Assembly: GCA_021234155.1 (NCBI GenBank)
Contig: JAJEKV010000050.1
Location: forward strand, 3,622,488-3,686,487
Direction of reading: 5' to 3'
DNA: 64,000 nucleotides
Origin: Isoetes taiwanensis
Taxonomy: Eukaryota; Streptophyta; Lycopodiopsida; Isoetales; Isoetaceae
In this document: positions 12,137 through 25,724 of the stretch, one piece after another
Layout: every line of letters begins with the position of its first letter
Position numbering within the stretch: the stretch's first letter is position 1
The notes under the pieces: generated by a model
Seen by the model: the letters and a program-made list of their open reading frames with translations, nothing else
Told to the model about the DNA's origin: nothing
Databases searched by the model: none
Made by a program: the position numbers and the translations under genes

Positions 12137-13333
12137 GCCAGCTTTCTAAAAGAATGAAGCTTCCTTTGTAAGCCAAAGTCTGGATTTGCCACATAGCCAA
12201 TGGAATGCACCGGAGGAGCTCCTGGTTTGCCCTTATATTCTAGGTCAAGTTAAATTGGTAGGATCAAGTTAACGTTTTCCTTAAAAAATGAAAACACCAA
12301 GGATTTTCACAAAATTAAGTATGTGACATTAAACATTCTATATCAGGCTACAATAAAAACTTTTTTGGAAAAGAATTGGATGAGTTGCAATGGTCAAATT
12401 CTGAGGTAAATTTGTACTCTCAAATGCACATGTAATCACTATGCATCTTGATCCAAACAGAGAAATATGGCAGCCCAAATTACACTAAAGGATAACCATA
12501 TTAGGATTGAAAATTGAGCACCATGAGAACTAGTCTGATTTAGCCTAGGAATTTAACCGTGTCTTTTGCTAGCAACCTATTCAGCATGCATCTTGTGATG
12601 ATGCTTTGTAAAGCTTAACTTAGCTAGAAATGCTTCTCTTGTTCTTTGTGCAGTAGCCTTTGATCTTTTATGATGCATGACTCATCCAACACCGTGCTTG
12701 CAATAAACTCACATCAGCAAGTATGAATGGCAAAGCATTAAATTTATGGCAAAGGCTATCAACCTGATCAAGGGATTCGAACCCCAAAATCCAATCAGAT
12801 GTGAAACGTAATGTCTTCCAAGAGCCTCAGTACAAAAATGCAGAATATCAAGCATATCATTTAATCATGGCAGCAGTAACCATATGCCATATGTAAAAGA
12901 GTCATAGCCATATGCTGGTGCATTGAGTTCAAATCGTTCCTTCTTATTTGATGCATTGAAGGCAGCTGGCAACTTAGAAACATACAGACTGGCATACCTT
13001 TGTGTTGATGAATTAAAAGATATAGACTGTATAATTGCCATAGAAAGGCTAGCAGCAGACAAATTATCACTCAGGCCCCTGTTCATCAGATAAAACTTTT
13101 AATCATGTCATGCAGATGTTTTTACTAAAGAATGCATTGCACATGCCTTTGCAGCCAGAGGGTTTTACTAAAGAATGCAGCTAGGACTGACGCCACCACA
13201 TCTAAACATCAACTTGCACAGATAACAGACTCTGGCAAATAGACATGTTGGCCTAAACCAAAGTGAGAACCCGAAATGCAAATGGCATGGCAAGGTAACT
13301 GACGTCTCAAATGCCAGGACGTCATTATTCTGT

Positions 13334-13830
13334 GATGCCGGGAACTATAATCTTGAATATGATCTTGATCAAGGCTGGGTAAAGCTACGATAAATAGGAG
13401 CTAAAAAAACCCTGATTTACCTTTGTGGAGCATCTTCTGACCTAACCATAGGCGACGATCCATACTTTTGTGGAGCATCTTCTGATCTAACCTAGGCGAT
13501 GGTCCAAAACGGCCATTGAATTTTTGAAACAGTCTATTCTAAATCATGATCGAATGGCTTAAGCCACATCCAACTCAAATTATCCTGTGATGCCGAGAAC
13601 TATGATCTTGAATATGATCTTAATTACGGCTGAAATAGAGCTACGATAAATAGGAGCTAGGAAAACCCTGATTTACCTTTGTGGAGCATCATAAGGCATC
13701 GATCCATGCCTTTGTGGAGCATCTTCTGCTCTAACCTCGGCGACGGTTCAGAACGGCCATCGAATTTTGAAGACCGTCTGGTACTGTAGATCAGGATCAA
13801 ATGGCTTAAGCCATAACGAACTCAGATTTT
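13334..13830. repeat. Tandem duplication of a 250-base unit
   Basis: Copy 1 (13334-13584) and copy 2 (13585-13830) both start GTGATGCCG(G/A)GAACTAT. They share AGCTACGATAAATAGGAGCT, TTTACCTTTGTGGAGCATC and ATGGCTTAAGCCA. Copies differ by point changes and small indels. No coding function is evident. Confidence 0.85.
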
Positions 13831-13900
13831 TTGACACGTGAACAAAGCTAGCCTTCAAGATAGGGGCCACTTGTGGTGAAGCCGTTGCCATGCCAGGGGT

Positions 13901-14545
13901 GAAGATAAAGATAAAGTTACCCAGTTTTGGTGATTCCGGGGGAGCACCGTATTTATCCGACGTCATCATGTTATAGCCACGGGCATATCCGTGGTATATC
14001 CGTGTCTTTGACATATTATAGCCATGCCCAAAAAAAATTACACGGCGTTTTTGTTGTGGACAGTGGATTTTTTGCCATTTAAGGCTGGCTATAACATGCC
14101 CACGTCCGACATTTACCGCGATGGATTCCGGGGTAGAGATATCCCTTTCAGCGGAATCACCACAAAAAAATTCCGTCCCGCGGAATCACTCGCCCAAACT
14201 GCGCAGTAAGGCAGTAACTGCGCACTTTGAGGGCAATTTTTTGCCCTTCTGAAACTAGCTGAATCCGGAGGCACTTGATCTGATTTTTGGTTTGCATGAT
14301 TGACCACCGCTAATTCGTCTCATTTCGACCCACATAGAAGTGATTCGAATCGATTTGGAGCTCGATCGCCTGAGGTATTCAAGCTCAAAGATCTGAGCAA
14401 AAAGATGGTTAAGGGGCAGACGCAACCAGCGTGACTGCGCAGTTATTGCGCGATTCTATTTTGGTGGTTCCACCAGAAGGGATACCTTTGCCGCGGAATC
14501 ACCACAACCGGGGTAACTTTATCTTCAACCGGGGTAACTTTATCA
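13901..14545. mobile_element. Fold-back / MITE-like element
   Basis: The left arm (13901-13940, GAAGATAAAG...TGATTCCG) is inverted at 14493-14545 (CGGAATCACC...GGGTAACTTT). An inner inverted pair around GGCTATAACATG (about 13955-13985 and 14086-14130) gives a nested hairpin. There is no transposase. The element size is about 650 bases and its ends are approximate. Confidence 0.55.
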
Positions 14546-14661
14546 GGCCCATTAAAGTTGAGAAAAACCTGCCTTAAATTTACAAGCAGCCTTCAAGAAG
14601 AACTGTTCCGAACATAGGCAATTTCTAAGGCATGCAATTTGTGCTCTGGGAATCTATCAAT

Positions 14662-15174
14662 CTAAGGCATGCAACACAATAAAAATGATTGACAAATACT
14701 CAATTTGTGCGCTCTAAAAACAGCAATTGCCTTATCAACGTTGTTTGCATTTAAAACCTCTACAAATCCAATGCAGTGCCTAGATCTCGGATTCTTTGCA
14801 ACATATAAGCTATGAGGGTTGAAGTAACTCTCGGATTCAATTTCGAAGCACAAGCGATCAAAGGGATGGACCATTTTTGACGATTCCTTGTCTGTCTGGA
14901 CTAGGTTGAGAAGTTGCGAATCGAAAACAGGCTCCTTTGGCCCATTGTTCTTGTTACTTCTGTCACTTCGCATGAAAAACGAATTAAATGATTGAATGGA
15001 ACTGAAAAAAATGGGGAGCATTGTGGTAGGGATGCTCGAGAGCTGAGAGGCCATCAGTCGCAGTAGAATCGGCCGAAAGCTAGCTCCATCTCCCCTGTTG
15101 TGGGGCTTAGGGTTTGCATGATATGGGCTCGAAGAAGAGGATGATATGGCATACTCGTGGCATACACGTGGCAT
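14662..15174 (-). CDS. Hypothetical open frame, 170 aa
   Basis: I do not recognise this product. An internal start MASQLSSIPTTMLP may be the true beginning, since the segment upstream is serine-rich and irregular. The rest has no membrane segment or obvious motif. A possible fold lies at RHCIGFVEVLNANNVDKAIAVF. It is the longest uninterrupted frame between the EF-hand gene and the LINE remnant. It may be a first exon, a decayed gene or chance. Confidence 0.25.
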   Translation of the reverse strand: MPRVCHEYAISSSSSSPYHANPKPHNRGDGASFRPILLRLMASQLSSIPTTMLPIFFSSIQSFNSFFMRSDRSNKNNGPKEPVFDSQLLNLVQTDKESSKMVHPFDRLCFEIESESYFNPHSLYVAKNPRSRHCIGFVEVLNANNVDKAIAVFRAHKLSICQSFLLCCMP

Positions 15175-15595
15175 AGCTAGAATTGCAGTAAAGTGTGCAC
15201 CTCGGGTTAGGCAACCCTGCTTAATACACTTATATTTCTTTTAATATGTGATAATGGCCCTACATTACAAAAACAAAAACATGCTATTACTAAGAAATCT
15301 GGCGCTTGCTCCAGCCTAGTCTGCCACACCATATGGAGATTCCCATTTCACTAAGAATTTGAAGCTCCAGAATCGCCAACGGTGATGATTATGCATTTTA
15401 TATGATATTTTAAGCACCTTGCATGCCTTATAACATAGATGGTTATCTAAACATGTGAAATGTAGAGATAGCTTATGTGATTGTGGCTTGGTATAATAAT
15501 AAAAAGCTTTGAGCCATCTGATTATAGTAGGTTTTGAAAGTAAAGGAAATGCCTTTTACATGGAGGTCACTCGTATTATCTACAGGTTTTGCTTA

Positions 15596-15665
15596 AGAGA
15601 GAGAGAGAGAGAGAGAGAGAGGGGAGGGAGGGAGGGAGGGAGGGAGGGAGGGAGGGAGGGAGGGA
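15596..15665. repeat. GA and GGGA microsatellite
   Basis: A pure GA run passes into a GGGA run of about 11 units. The strand is all purine for 70 bases. Confidence 0.97.
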
Positions 15666-16549
15666 ATCATTAGATGTAATACATGCTACTTTCCAAAATT
15701 TGTGGGTGGACGAATTTCAAAATTCTTGTTCAAGTGTATTCTCAGCAGGATACAGCTCAATTTGAAGGGAATTCTCCTTAATTCTCTTTGAATTGGCCTC
15801 TTCAGTAAGAATGGATCTGATCTGCACAATTGTAACGGCTATCCGATCTTTGTTAGTTAAATTAGAATCTAATTAAGGGCTTCTTCCTTCCTTGTTCGTC
15901 TTTTCCCCCTTTCTTCGTTCAATTTTGCATGTGCTTTTGTTGTTTTCCCTTGAACGTTATGTAATAGATTCCAATTGTCCCAAAAACCCTAAACATTTGG
16001 CATTCCTTTATTCCTTTGTTAATCTTCCAACTTCCGACCGCTCTTTCCTGCTTTAGAAGCTGCAATTCTTTCAGAAAATCTCGAGGACACAATCCTTTTT
16101 GGGAATTTTGATAATTTACTTTAGGAAAAGAGCAAAATGGATCCTATTTCTCATGAGGTTCCTTGCTGAGACAATCTCTCTGCTAATCCTGATCATTGTG
16201 GCATTCTGCATCCGATTAACCCAGCAACTCAGAGGCATGTTCCTTATGGTGTTTCTCGACATCACCTGGAAATTCGAACCATGCTGCATTGAATGATAGA
16301 CTGAAGCGCACCAAGCCTTTTTATCTTCATGAATGCAAGCTGAGTATCTATAATGCTATTTCCTAAAACCTTCCTATTATTCATTCGAAAATTGATGCTT
16401 TATCCCAGTCTGCTGTGACTATCAAGGTTCAAAAATGTGGAATTAAACTTGATAAACTTTGCTAGCTATTCGACATCCAAAGATTTGCAAAAAATGGTCT
16501 GATGCAGGTCTCATTTACATTTAAGATCTTTTCTTAAAGGACAGGATTA
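15666..16549. other. No gene recognised
   Basis: AT-rich sequence without a convincing open frame. It may be the decayed 5' part of the LINE that follows. Confidence 0.5.
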
Positions 16550-17320
16550 TCTCATGGACTAAGCTGAAAGAGCTCATCAAGGGAACTTCCTCTGTCAAAA
16601 AAATCTTCTTCCATATTAAAAATTTCTTGTGCAATCTAACTCTAAATCCAGGGAATGGAGAATGGACTATTGATGGCAAGGTGGGATACAAAGTTAAAAC
16701 TATGTATAATGCTCTTTCTGCTAATGGTGGAGAGTGTAAAGCTGTGACAAAGTGATCAATCAATTCTGATCAGCTCAGAGCCTTGTTCTCAAATGTTTGA
16801 AATTCCTACTGTCCTCCCAAGATCTCCTATTTTTATTTGGTTGATTGCTAATGGCAGTTTGAATAATCTATATACTTTATCAAACTCTAGTATTTTGGCA
16901 AACTGTCATATGCTCTGTGGTAATGATGAAAATATGAGTCATATCTTTTTCTGTAATAAGTTAAATGGATTTTGGTCTTGGTTATCTAGTAAGTTTGGTA
17001 TTTCTCATAATCAAGACCTTTTATCCTTTCTTCAGTCTGATGACAAATTTACTAATACCATAGTTCATTCTGCCCTCTGGAATATTTGGAAATCAAGTGT
17101 TTTGTATGGAAATAAGAGGCTTTCTATCTTTTGGATTAAACTACATTTTCAATTTGATTTTGAAACTCTTGCTATTGATCATAAAAAGAGACATAATGCT
17201 AACTATGACAGAAAATGGGATTTTTATGGAGAGTACAAGGGTTATTTTGATTTATATGCTTCAAATTTGAATGTAGTAGATTCTAATATTCTTTTTTCTG
17301 ATGATCCTAGAATATTTTGA
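16550..17320 (+). pseudogene. LINE remnant, zf-RVT C-terminal region
   Basis: The segment WTIDGKVGYKVKTMYNAL, followed by PRSPIFIWLIANGSLNN, then CHMLCGNDENMSHIFFCNKLNGFW, is the zinc-binding reverse-transcriptase tail of plant L1-type LINEs. A basic tail follows. The frame 16793-17320 is open for 175 codons, but upstream parts contain stops and no reverse transcriptase core remains. Confidence 0.75.
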
Positions 17321-18892
17321 CCTGCGTGGATCAGGGAAGAACAAGTTTGATGACTACTCTCCTTTCGGCCAGTCTGCAAAGGATCCTATCTTTGAGAATA
17401 ACCTGGCTTGATCAATGGAGTCATTCTTGATGACGGCATGCCACTTACAGTATCAGAAGGATAGTGAGGACCTATGGGATGCCATCTTCTGTAGGGAGGT
17501 TGTTCAGATTCACTGCTTATGGACTTTTCTGGTGAACAATAATTTCAGCTTAACTGAAAGGCAGCTATCCGGATATAGATCCATGTACTATAATCACAAG
17601 CAGCTTGCAGATGTTTATGGATCACTCTTGATACTCTTGGGGGATAAGGACAAATTTTGCTTATTCTATAATAACAGTTGGCCTGCCAAGTCTATATCTT
17701 TGGAACAACTGTGCTTTCAATGCCTACTTCAACTCCATTTTCTTTGCTGAATCATAATCCTTCCATCTACATGTGCATTCTTACTAACATTCCACTTCAG
17801 ATCATCATCAGTATTGTGCCCTTATCTAAATTTTTGTCTAGATTCACTATTCTAGTTTGTTTACTTTGTGAACAGGATTTCGGAGTTAAGGTGACAGCCT
17901 ACTACCGGACACCACTTCTATCTGATTTTGATGGGATGCAGCTTTGAATATTTAAGGCCTTTAAGCTTTAAATTTTCTCTTCATTCCATTTCATTTTGGA
18001 TATTATTACTGGAGCATAGTACTGCTAAGCTATGAGGCTCTGTATTGGCTATAAACTTCTACCTCTTTCAGCATGCTTTCATATCAAAAGCATGATTTTT
18101 GCTTTGTACTTGAAGTTTTATAATTAATGACAAAATCAACTCTTACTTTCAACCAAAAAGAAAAAGAAAAAACGAACCATGAACTATACAAGCAATAAGA
18201 AAAGAAAACAACTTAGACCTTAGAGAAAACCACCACAAACTACAAACTAACATCCATAAAAATAGATATACTCAAGCAGGTAAACTAAGGGGCCAAAGCC
18301 AAACGTGATCCTATTGTAAAAGGAATCGACAAAGTCCATGGTTATGGCAAAGTGGAGAAAGCGTAAGAACATATCCATGGCTATAGTAAAAGAAACCAGG
18401 AAAATCAAATGAAAACATAAATGCATATCCATGGGAATGGGAAATAATGCATAATAATCATCTTAGACTTTCTTAAACTGATACAGAACATAAAAAACTA
18501 ACAGCCCACATCCTGCAAAACCAAAAGATAACTGAAGGAAAAAAGAATCCAGATCATGAAGAAAGCTGCGCCCATCTGAAAATGAAGTCATTGTCAAACT
18601 GCATTGGAATTGCACTCCTTGCAATCTGCAAGAAAGAAAATGAGAGCAACCGCCATCTGATACTGAATATAATAACTTGTTAATCCACAAAAACCATAGC
18701 AAAAGGCAAAACAACAACGGTTAACCAGCAGATAACTATCCATGCAACCAAAGCATCTATAATCCAAAAAATTACAAACTTATGAGAGTCTGAGGAAAAA
18801 TGACAAAGGAAACAAAAGATAAAAAAGCAAGAAAAAAAAGGATTGGAAACTACTCTTTTACTGGCATATGTTTGCCATGACGCTTTTGATCA
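17321..18892. other. Unassigned sequence downstream of the LINE tail
   Basis: A 111-codon open frame at 17415-17750 (+) is not recognisable. An A-rich stretch near 18150-18175 could mark the LINE 3' end. The sequence after it is low-complexity and A-rich. Confidence 0.4.
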
Positions 18893-19186
18893 TATCTCTC
18901 GCCCAGAGTATCGGATTCATGCACTTTTTGGATGGTTGAAAAGCCTATCCAAAGAGCTTTTTAAGAATATATGATTGCAGTCTATTGAACAAAAGAAGGC
19001 TGTGAAAAATGAAAATTCATGATTTTGGCCAAAAAGAGCTCGGCAAAAATGCTTTTTCCCGTATCTCCCTCCCAGAATGTCGAATTCATGTAATTTTTAG
19101 AGAGATAGAAAGCATATCTAGTGTGCTTTCCAAGGATATACAAATTGAACATTTTGGAGAGCATAAAGGCTATGAAAGATGCAAAT
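18893..19186. repeat. Diverged direct repeat, about 126 bases
   Basis: Copies at 18893-19018 and 19061-19186 share TATCTC(T/C)C, CCCAGA.T.TCG.ATTCATG and GGCT(G/A)TGAAA.ATG in the same order. The style resembles LTR regions of plant gypsy elements, but no full LTR was found. Confidence 0.6.
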
Positions 19187-19388
19187 TAGGTCCTTTTTCC
19201 ATACCTGTCTTATTTTATGGCCGTCATACTTCTATAAGGCATCCTTTTGAGTTCCACGTCATTTATAAGACATGTCATACAAAAATTAGTCCACTACTTC
19301 TTGAAATGTCTGGACTGATTGAAGTTCAGAGGTTTTCTGGACTGAAGTTCAGAGGTGGATTTGAAGGTGTTAGTTCTTTATGTATGAT

Positions 19389-19532
19389 GATTGAGAAAAA
19401 GCTTAAATGTTCTACAAAGAAAAACTTTTGAGCATGGAAATGACGAGCTATTCTTTTAAGTCTGAGAAAAGGCTTAGAGGTTCTACAAAGGAAAGCTTTT
19501 GAGCATGGGGACAAACTATTCTCTTCAGTCTG
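19389..19532. repeat. Tandem duplication, about 71-base unit
   Basis: The units share GAGAAAA(A/G)GCTTA, GTTCTACAAAG and CTTTTGAGCATGG. The remaining sequence to 20340 shows no gene. Confidence 0.7.
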
Positions 19533-20345
19533 GCGCTACCAGAAGGGTCTAAAACTCTGAATCTGGCAGGCTATAGTGGCCAAAACCTTGAATATGGCAG
19601 GTTGGATGGCTCTGCCTGAATCTGGCTCCTTTATTTAAGCACCCAATCTCCATTAGTCGCATTAACATAAGACAAAGACCAACCACCTGTGGCGTGGATA
19701 TAGCATAAGAATAATGCAGATCAAAAAGAGTTTGGGTACAACCCAATAAAAAACAGATTCTAGTCTCTTATTCTGATGGCAAGAAGTGAGCTTGCCGAAA
19801 TTGGAAAGTAACATCTTTTACTTGCTTCGAGAGTTCAAATATGTGTTTTAAGGCACTTTACTTCCCACCTTTCTATATGGGTTTTCGAAATATCATATGT
19901 GCCAATTGTCCTTCTTGCTGCTGATCCGATTGTATCTGCAGGCTCGTTTATTTTTGGCAATAGCATTGTAGGAACTATTTTGCAAGAAATCCATGTGATC
20001 AGAAGGAACTGCAGTGGTGCAAAAGCATGGTGGAATTGATTTGTTTAGCAGGGTTCGCTTTGTTTGTTTTGTCTGCAGATTGCTCCATGTTGTGTAAACA
20101 GACAAATATTAGTTGGTACCCCTATTAACAAATCTACACCATGGTTTTAACCTATTTGTAGCAGGATGGATGAGCTGAATTATACAATTAATGGTTTTTT
20201 TAAACTTAAATGGCTAAGTTTAAAGCTTTTCAAATTCAAAACAGTTTGGATTTTTAGCATGATAGATGGATTTATCACATTAAAAATTCTTTAATGGGGT
20301 TCTCAACCTGGAGCTGTCCTTCTCCATTAGAAGTTTTAGCCTATT

Positions 20346-22057
20346 TGTGACGCTCCCTGAATATATACGACTCCCGGTCGTATACATACGGGGACTTTCC
20401 CCTCCCATGGCGACCATCTCACCATGAGCAGGGCCCTCCGTCTATTCCGGCCACCCATAATATGGTGCCCGAAAGAAGGACACGAAGGGGTCATTCGGCC
20501 CACGCCTTCAATGGGACTCCTACGTCGTGGAAGCATGAATACAAGGTTAGCACACAACATAAATCATATAAAATCAACCACCACGAAGGGTGGCTCATCC
20601 ATCCAAATACCAACGGCAAAGAATATGCATCTAAAACTAAGAAAACACCCAAACCTCAGGTTCTACCCGGCTCGAGACTCGGTGAGGATCGGTGACGGTT
20701 GGGCCTCAAGAGATCAGCGACCAGGAGTCTTGGCATGGCGTTGGGCGGCATAGAACATCGGCTAGGGTTGTCCACTCCATCCGCCCCTCCACATGCACAC
20801 TTTGCGGATGGGTCAATTCACGCTATGGCTTCACTATAGCCTTCCTGGGAACCGCAGGTTCAAGGTATCACCCTTTGAGCCTACTCCAGGTTCATGGCGC
20901 CTGGTCCGATGAGGCACGGGGGAAGCGTCCCCTCCGAATCCACCGCTGTGGTTCCATGGGTGAGCTAGAGAATACGTGCGCGCATCGGCGACCCCGCATC
21001 CGTACCCAACTTACTCACCCTAAATCTACTCAAAGTGCATGGTGCCCCATACGGGTCACACCACTACACCCGTGTCAGGACCCATACTCGGCTCTCTCTC
21101 GTGACCGGCTATCCCGGGCCTAGCCCAACTGTAGGAGTCTCGGGGAGCCTTTTATGTTCGTGCAAGACCCCACCCCCACTTCACCACCGTGTTCCTTATC
21201 CGGTGCTAAGCCACCCATAGCATCTATGACCCGGTGGGCTCTTGTACACAAAGCCGCATTATTGGGAATTACAGGGGTTTTATCTAGGAACATACTAACG
21301 ATATGAGTTCAGAGGTCTCTACCCATATATTTCCCCATTTCCAGAGTGATACCATACAAAGAACTATCAATCCATCCTTTTAAGAATCAAACCAGAATCG
21401 AGAATATGAAGAGAACTTACCTTTACAATCAAGGGTTAGTTCCTACCATTGAAACACACAGAGAATGCATGTAACAAAGACAACAAGTGCCCAACAGGGG
21501 CGCTACCCTAGAATTCACAACTAAACTACCACTAACCAGTGTTTCGGCTGGAACCGTTATCGTGGGGTGCTTCCATGGTGCTGTACGAAGGGTGGCAGTA
21601 ACAGCTAGGGGTTGTTCAGTGATTTTGGTGAGGTCAGCAACAGTCCTTAAGCGCCACCGCTCCCTTGGGCCAACAACAGTCCTTAAGCGCCAGCTGCTCC
21701 TTGGCCAAGAATAGCCCCTTAAGCCAATCGCTCCTGGGCTTGCCGAAGAGCCCTCCATCTCCAGCTGCTCCTAATTCGAATTGGGGCACAAAAGCCCTAA
21801 TTTGGGTGTCCAAAATGGAAACCATGCCTTGCCCAATCGATTTGGGCCAAGTGGCACCCCCTTGTTGGTGCTAATTAACTAATTTAGCTTAATTAGGGTA
21901 ATTAGGCTATATACTTTATAATTATCCACAATGGATTTATTAACATAGCTAAATAAAACCATTGTGGTCGACTCCCACTTAGACAATTACCCCCTTATGT
22001 CCTAGTGACGTGTCCCGGCGTGCATACGTATACCGTATGAATGCCTGGAACGTCACA
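20346..22057 (-). repeat. 3' LTR of the 22.8 kb element
   Basis: The LTR is 1712 bases and strongly similar to 41436-43100 throughout. It ends GGAACGTCACA, and the polypurine tract lies immediately inside on the minus strand. Small indels are concentrated in its middle (about 20680-21120). The last 250 bases are almost identical to the partner. Confidence 0.92.
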
Positions 22058-22075
22058 TTCTCCCCACCTTAAAAA
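22058..22075 (-). other. Polypurine tract of the 22.8 kb element
   Basis: The minus strand reads AAGGTGGGGAGAATG directly before the LTR, in the style of Ty3-gypsy elements. Confidence 0.85.
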
Positions 22076-25000
22076 TGATGCTGTCCTCAGCATCAGGACT
22101 ACTGTTGTTGCAGGGCAACACATCATGATCATCGCTTAGGACTGTTAAAAGTGAACAGTGAAAGTTTGTGGAAGTCTCACTGTTTCATCCGTGGTGACGA
22201 GCTCACACTCTATCTATTTTAGAAAGCATTCTTTCTATAAATACAGGCAACTGATTATATATTAAAGACAGGTATAGATATAAAGAACTTCCATTTGTTG
22301 TTATATTATAATACAGAGTTATTAACCTCGCACTGATTAATAGAAAGTCATTCTAATCATATTAACTTCTGTGTATATATGTATTATATTCTCCCTTCAC
22401 TTTACAAGTGATTTTATTACAGCCAGGCTTAATGTAATTTTGGATCTAAATTTCGTTTTCCTATTTTGGTACAATTTTAACAACTCATATATTGCTATTG
22501 TGAGTGTTTAGATGCCTCTGACATTTATAGTTACCCTTTAATAGAATTATATATTGTACTGTATATTCTATTTTGACCTATATATGTTAATATTAATTAC
22601 AGACAGACGTTCTTTATTTATTTCTCATAACCTTGTTATAACATTATGTAAGTCTCGTTATTCCCTCAGGAGTCTGTGTAAAACATACATAGTTATCCCC
22701 TTCTATTATATTTGATTATGTGTTTAAATAACTTGCTGCTTTCGATTATCTTTAATGTTTTCACACTCACACTTTCTATCTTTAGCATAGATTACAGTCA
22801 CATGAGGACACATATTAATTCATTGGTTATGTTTGTACATTTACCAGACGTCCCGATATTATCATATTTGAATTACTTATTTATTTTATTGTTATTTTCG
22901 TAAATTTATGACACATACAGACACTCTTATAGTTATAGGGCACAGGCACAGCTGAGATATACATTCGACGTAATTGGTACCGCCCGGTCGCTATCCGGCA
23001 GTGCTATGGCTATGCAATCGTCCTGTATCACAGAAGGCCAGTTGTGATTATGGTGTCCACGGTGGAGCATCGAAACCATGCGTGGTCTGCCCTGAGCCTG
23101 TTAGATGGTGATGACTGAGGAAGTCCCCGGGCTCCTACTTGAAGTAGAAGTGCTGAATGTTGGGAATAAGGAGTGTTGCGATGTCTCTATTTTGGATGGA
23201 TACTCGAGAAAGATTGGTATGACGCTGTTTGGTATGTAAGTGAAATACTGGACCTAAAAATTACGAGGATTGATGTCTGATGCGGCGTCTAGATTGCTAT
23301 TCAATGTAGAAGGAGACTAGATATAGCACGATATATCTGATGGAGAAGTGGTTTATGATTATCTACTAGACCATGTTAAGGAGGTACTATACTAAGGTGG
23401 AAACTGGATTATAAGTACCCAGCTCCTGAGAGGGAAAACACTTTAAAAGTGTAGGTTTCGACCATGATGGTGCAGGCATAGAATGTCGACTCGACATTGT
23501 ATAGCTATTGCTACGTGAAGCGGGGTATGATTCGTGGAACGGTAGAGAATAATGTTGTATGAGGATATTGATCCATAAATTATGGATTATAAAATTACAC
23601 ATATATTGTGTTTGGTAAAGAGATTGATGTTTCTGAGGTGTGAAACAAAGACGCAAGATAATAGACGACTAAGAAGACCACGTAGGCACGTGAATACACT
23701 TAATAACGTTGGTCAAATGCATGATCCTTAGGCAGGGTGAAATTAAGGAAATGGCCAGATCCTATATGTCACCGGGGTATGTAGACGGATAAGAGATCGG
23801 GACAATAGTGTGGAACGTAGTTTTCCCACAAGGTGAAGAGAGCTGAGGTCAAACCGACGAAAGGGGAATAAGCATTCTGTGAAAACCGCTAGAATGGAAG
23901 ACGACAATTGCTAGCAAAAGGTGCAACCGCCCCAAAGCTACAAAGTATGTTGGAGCTCTGGCGAAGCTTATTCTATGAAGGAAAGTTGACGTTGAACTAA
24001 TGATACATTAGGAAGGCAAGTAATGTACCCACACGACAAGTGGAAGACAAGAGGTGCTTGAAAGTTGTTGTAAACAACGTTTCAAATATAGAGAGTTTGG
24101 AGGGACACTTTGAAGAGACCAAAGCCTGGAATATGAAGAAGGGAGGCATCCAATGAACATCTCGCCAAGGAGGATGTGCTCTGGACTTGGTATCGTGTGT
24201 GCATCCCGAGGAGTAGTTCCGCGTTGGTAGATGTGTATTAGGACCATTTACTAGGAACATAACTAGAAAAAGATAGGGTATATACTAGAACTTTTAGTTC
24301 ACATATATGAATACGGAGGTAATGAAGATAAGAATTCCTATAGTAGACATTAAGTATGTCCACTAGGAACTTAGGGTGGCATGTGCCCCTATGGAATTTA
24401 TGACTAGAGCGTGAGGACCAAGGCAACCTAAGGATAGAGAGTCTAGAAGGTGTGGTGTGAAATCCACAGCATATATAGGAGAAGCAGCTAGGGCCTACGT
24501 CAACGAATTATATATGAGTCTAGAGTTAGGGTTGGTGCACACATGTTACTATATCTCATAATAACAACGTAGTGGTTTCGAATGTTTGAAGGATTTAGTA
24601 GTATTACATACTACACTAGCGAGGATATCAAGGATGTCGGTTGTGACATCCAGATGTATGTCATATTGGAAGATGGTAGAATATTCGTACAGGGCTGGTG
24701 GCATATTACGTGACAATGTTTACAGAAGAAGCATAATGATATGCTTATATACGAAGATATTGGATTAGCTATGCCTTACCAGAGATAAGCATTCAAGTTA
24801 TCCGAATGGTTAGAGTTGACTATCTTAGATACGTCGTACAAAGGAAGATGAGAAAAGTTTAAATGAGTGAGAATAGCTAGAGTAAGTCTAGCATATACGG
24901 TGATGTTACGTTCAAAAACATCCCGAGGATGGTTGGAACGGTATTGGAATAACCGATAATGAGAGCTTAACTACTCAAAGGTTCTAGACACCAATGTATT

Positions 25001-25724
25001 AGTTCAACGTTATAAGCTAAGAGCATTTATTTGGGAATGAAAAGATATATAAGAATATCGCGTCCCCTGATGGAAGATAAGAAGGAGTACGATGACTTTG
25101 GCGATTATACCTTTAGGGGTAACCAAGAAGAGGGCAGTACATAGGAATTCCAAGTCCCGATAAAATCAAGGCGAGGTGTATTGATCGAACGGTTAAGATT
25201 ATATAGACCAAAGAGTCCATATAATCAAGAGTTACCCTACACGCGTTGAACAATTCTAGGTACAGAAGTAGAAGCTGGAGGATCCGTTTCCTTGCGGCAT
25301 AGACCCGTTAGAGATTATGACTTTGAAACTCTTAAGAGGGTAAGGAATTGGATAATCATATGGCGGTTACTAACGAAGATTGAAACATTGGATTTTCCTA
25401 TTAGAAGACTAGGGGGTTTTAGTGCCTCCGCTTCATTATGAGGGAGCCAAAGATGACAACATTCAAAGGGATCAAAAGTTGAGGTTGACATGCTAACTTA
25501 AGATAAATAGGTTAGGTGTGACAAAACATGGCGAAATGCAAATTAACTGAAGGAACCTTTAGAAAAGGCCTTGGACTATGGTAGAAACCTTTGGAACTAT
25601 GGCATAATCCCATGGGAAAATTATAGTTTATGTACGGGGTTAAAGTACCATAAGTTTAAATTCATCCCTTTTAGGTCAACCCCTTAGGTTAAGACACTCC
25701 ATGGTGGAGTACCTTTATTGGGTG
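22076..25724. other. Interior of the large LTR element, no gene
   Basis: This stretch is riddled with stops in all frames. Several 60-90 codon frames (for example 23387-23656 and 23997-24260, minus) show no pol motif. I see no reverse transcriptase, integrase or gag. Confidence 0.6.

Noticed and set aside
20424-21123. Open frames shared by the two 1.7 kb LTRs
   Set aside because: They lie in LTR sequence, differ by indels between the copies and match no known domain.
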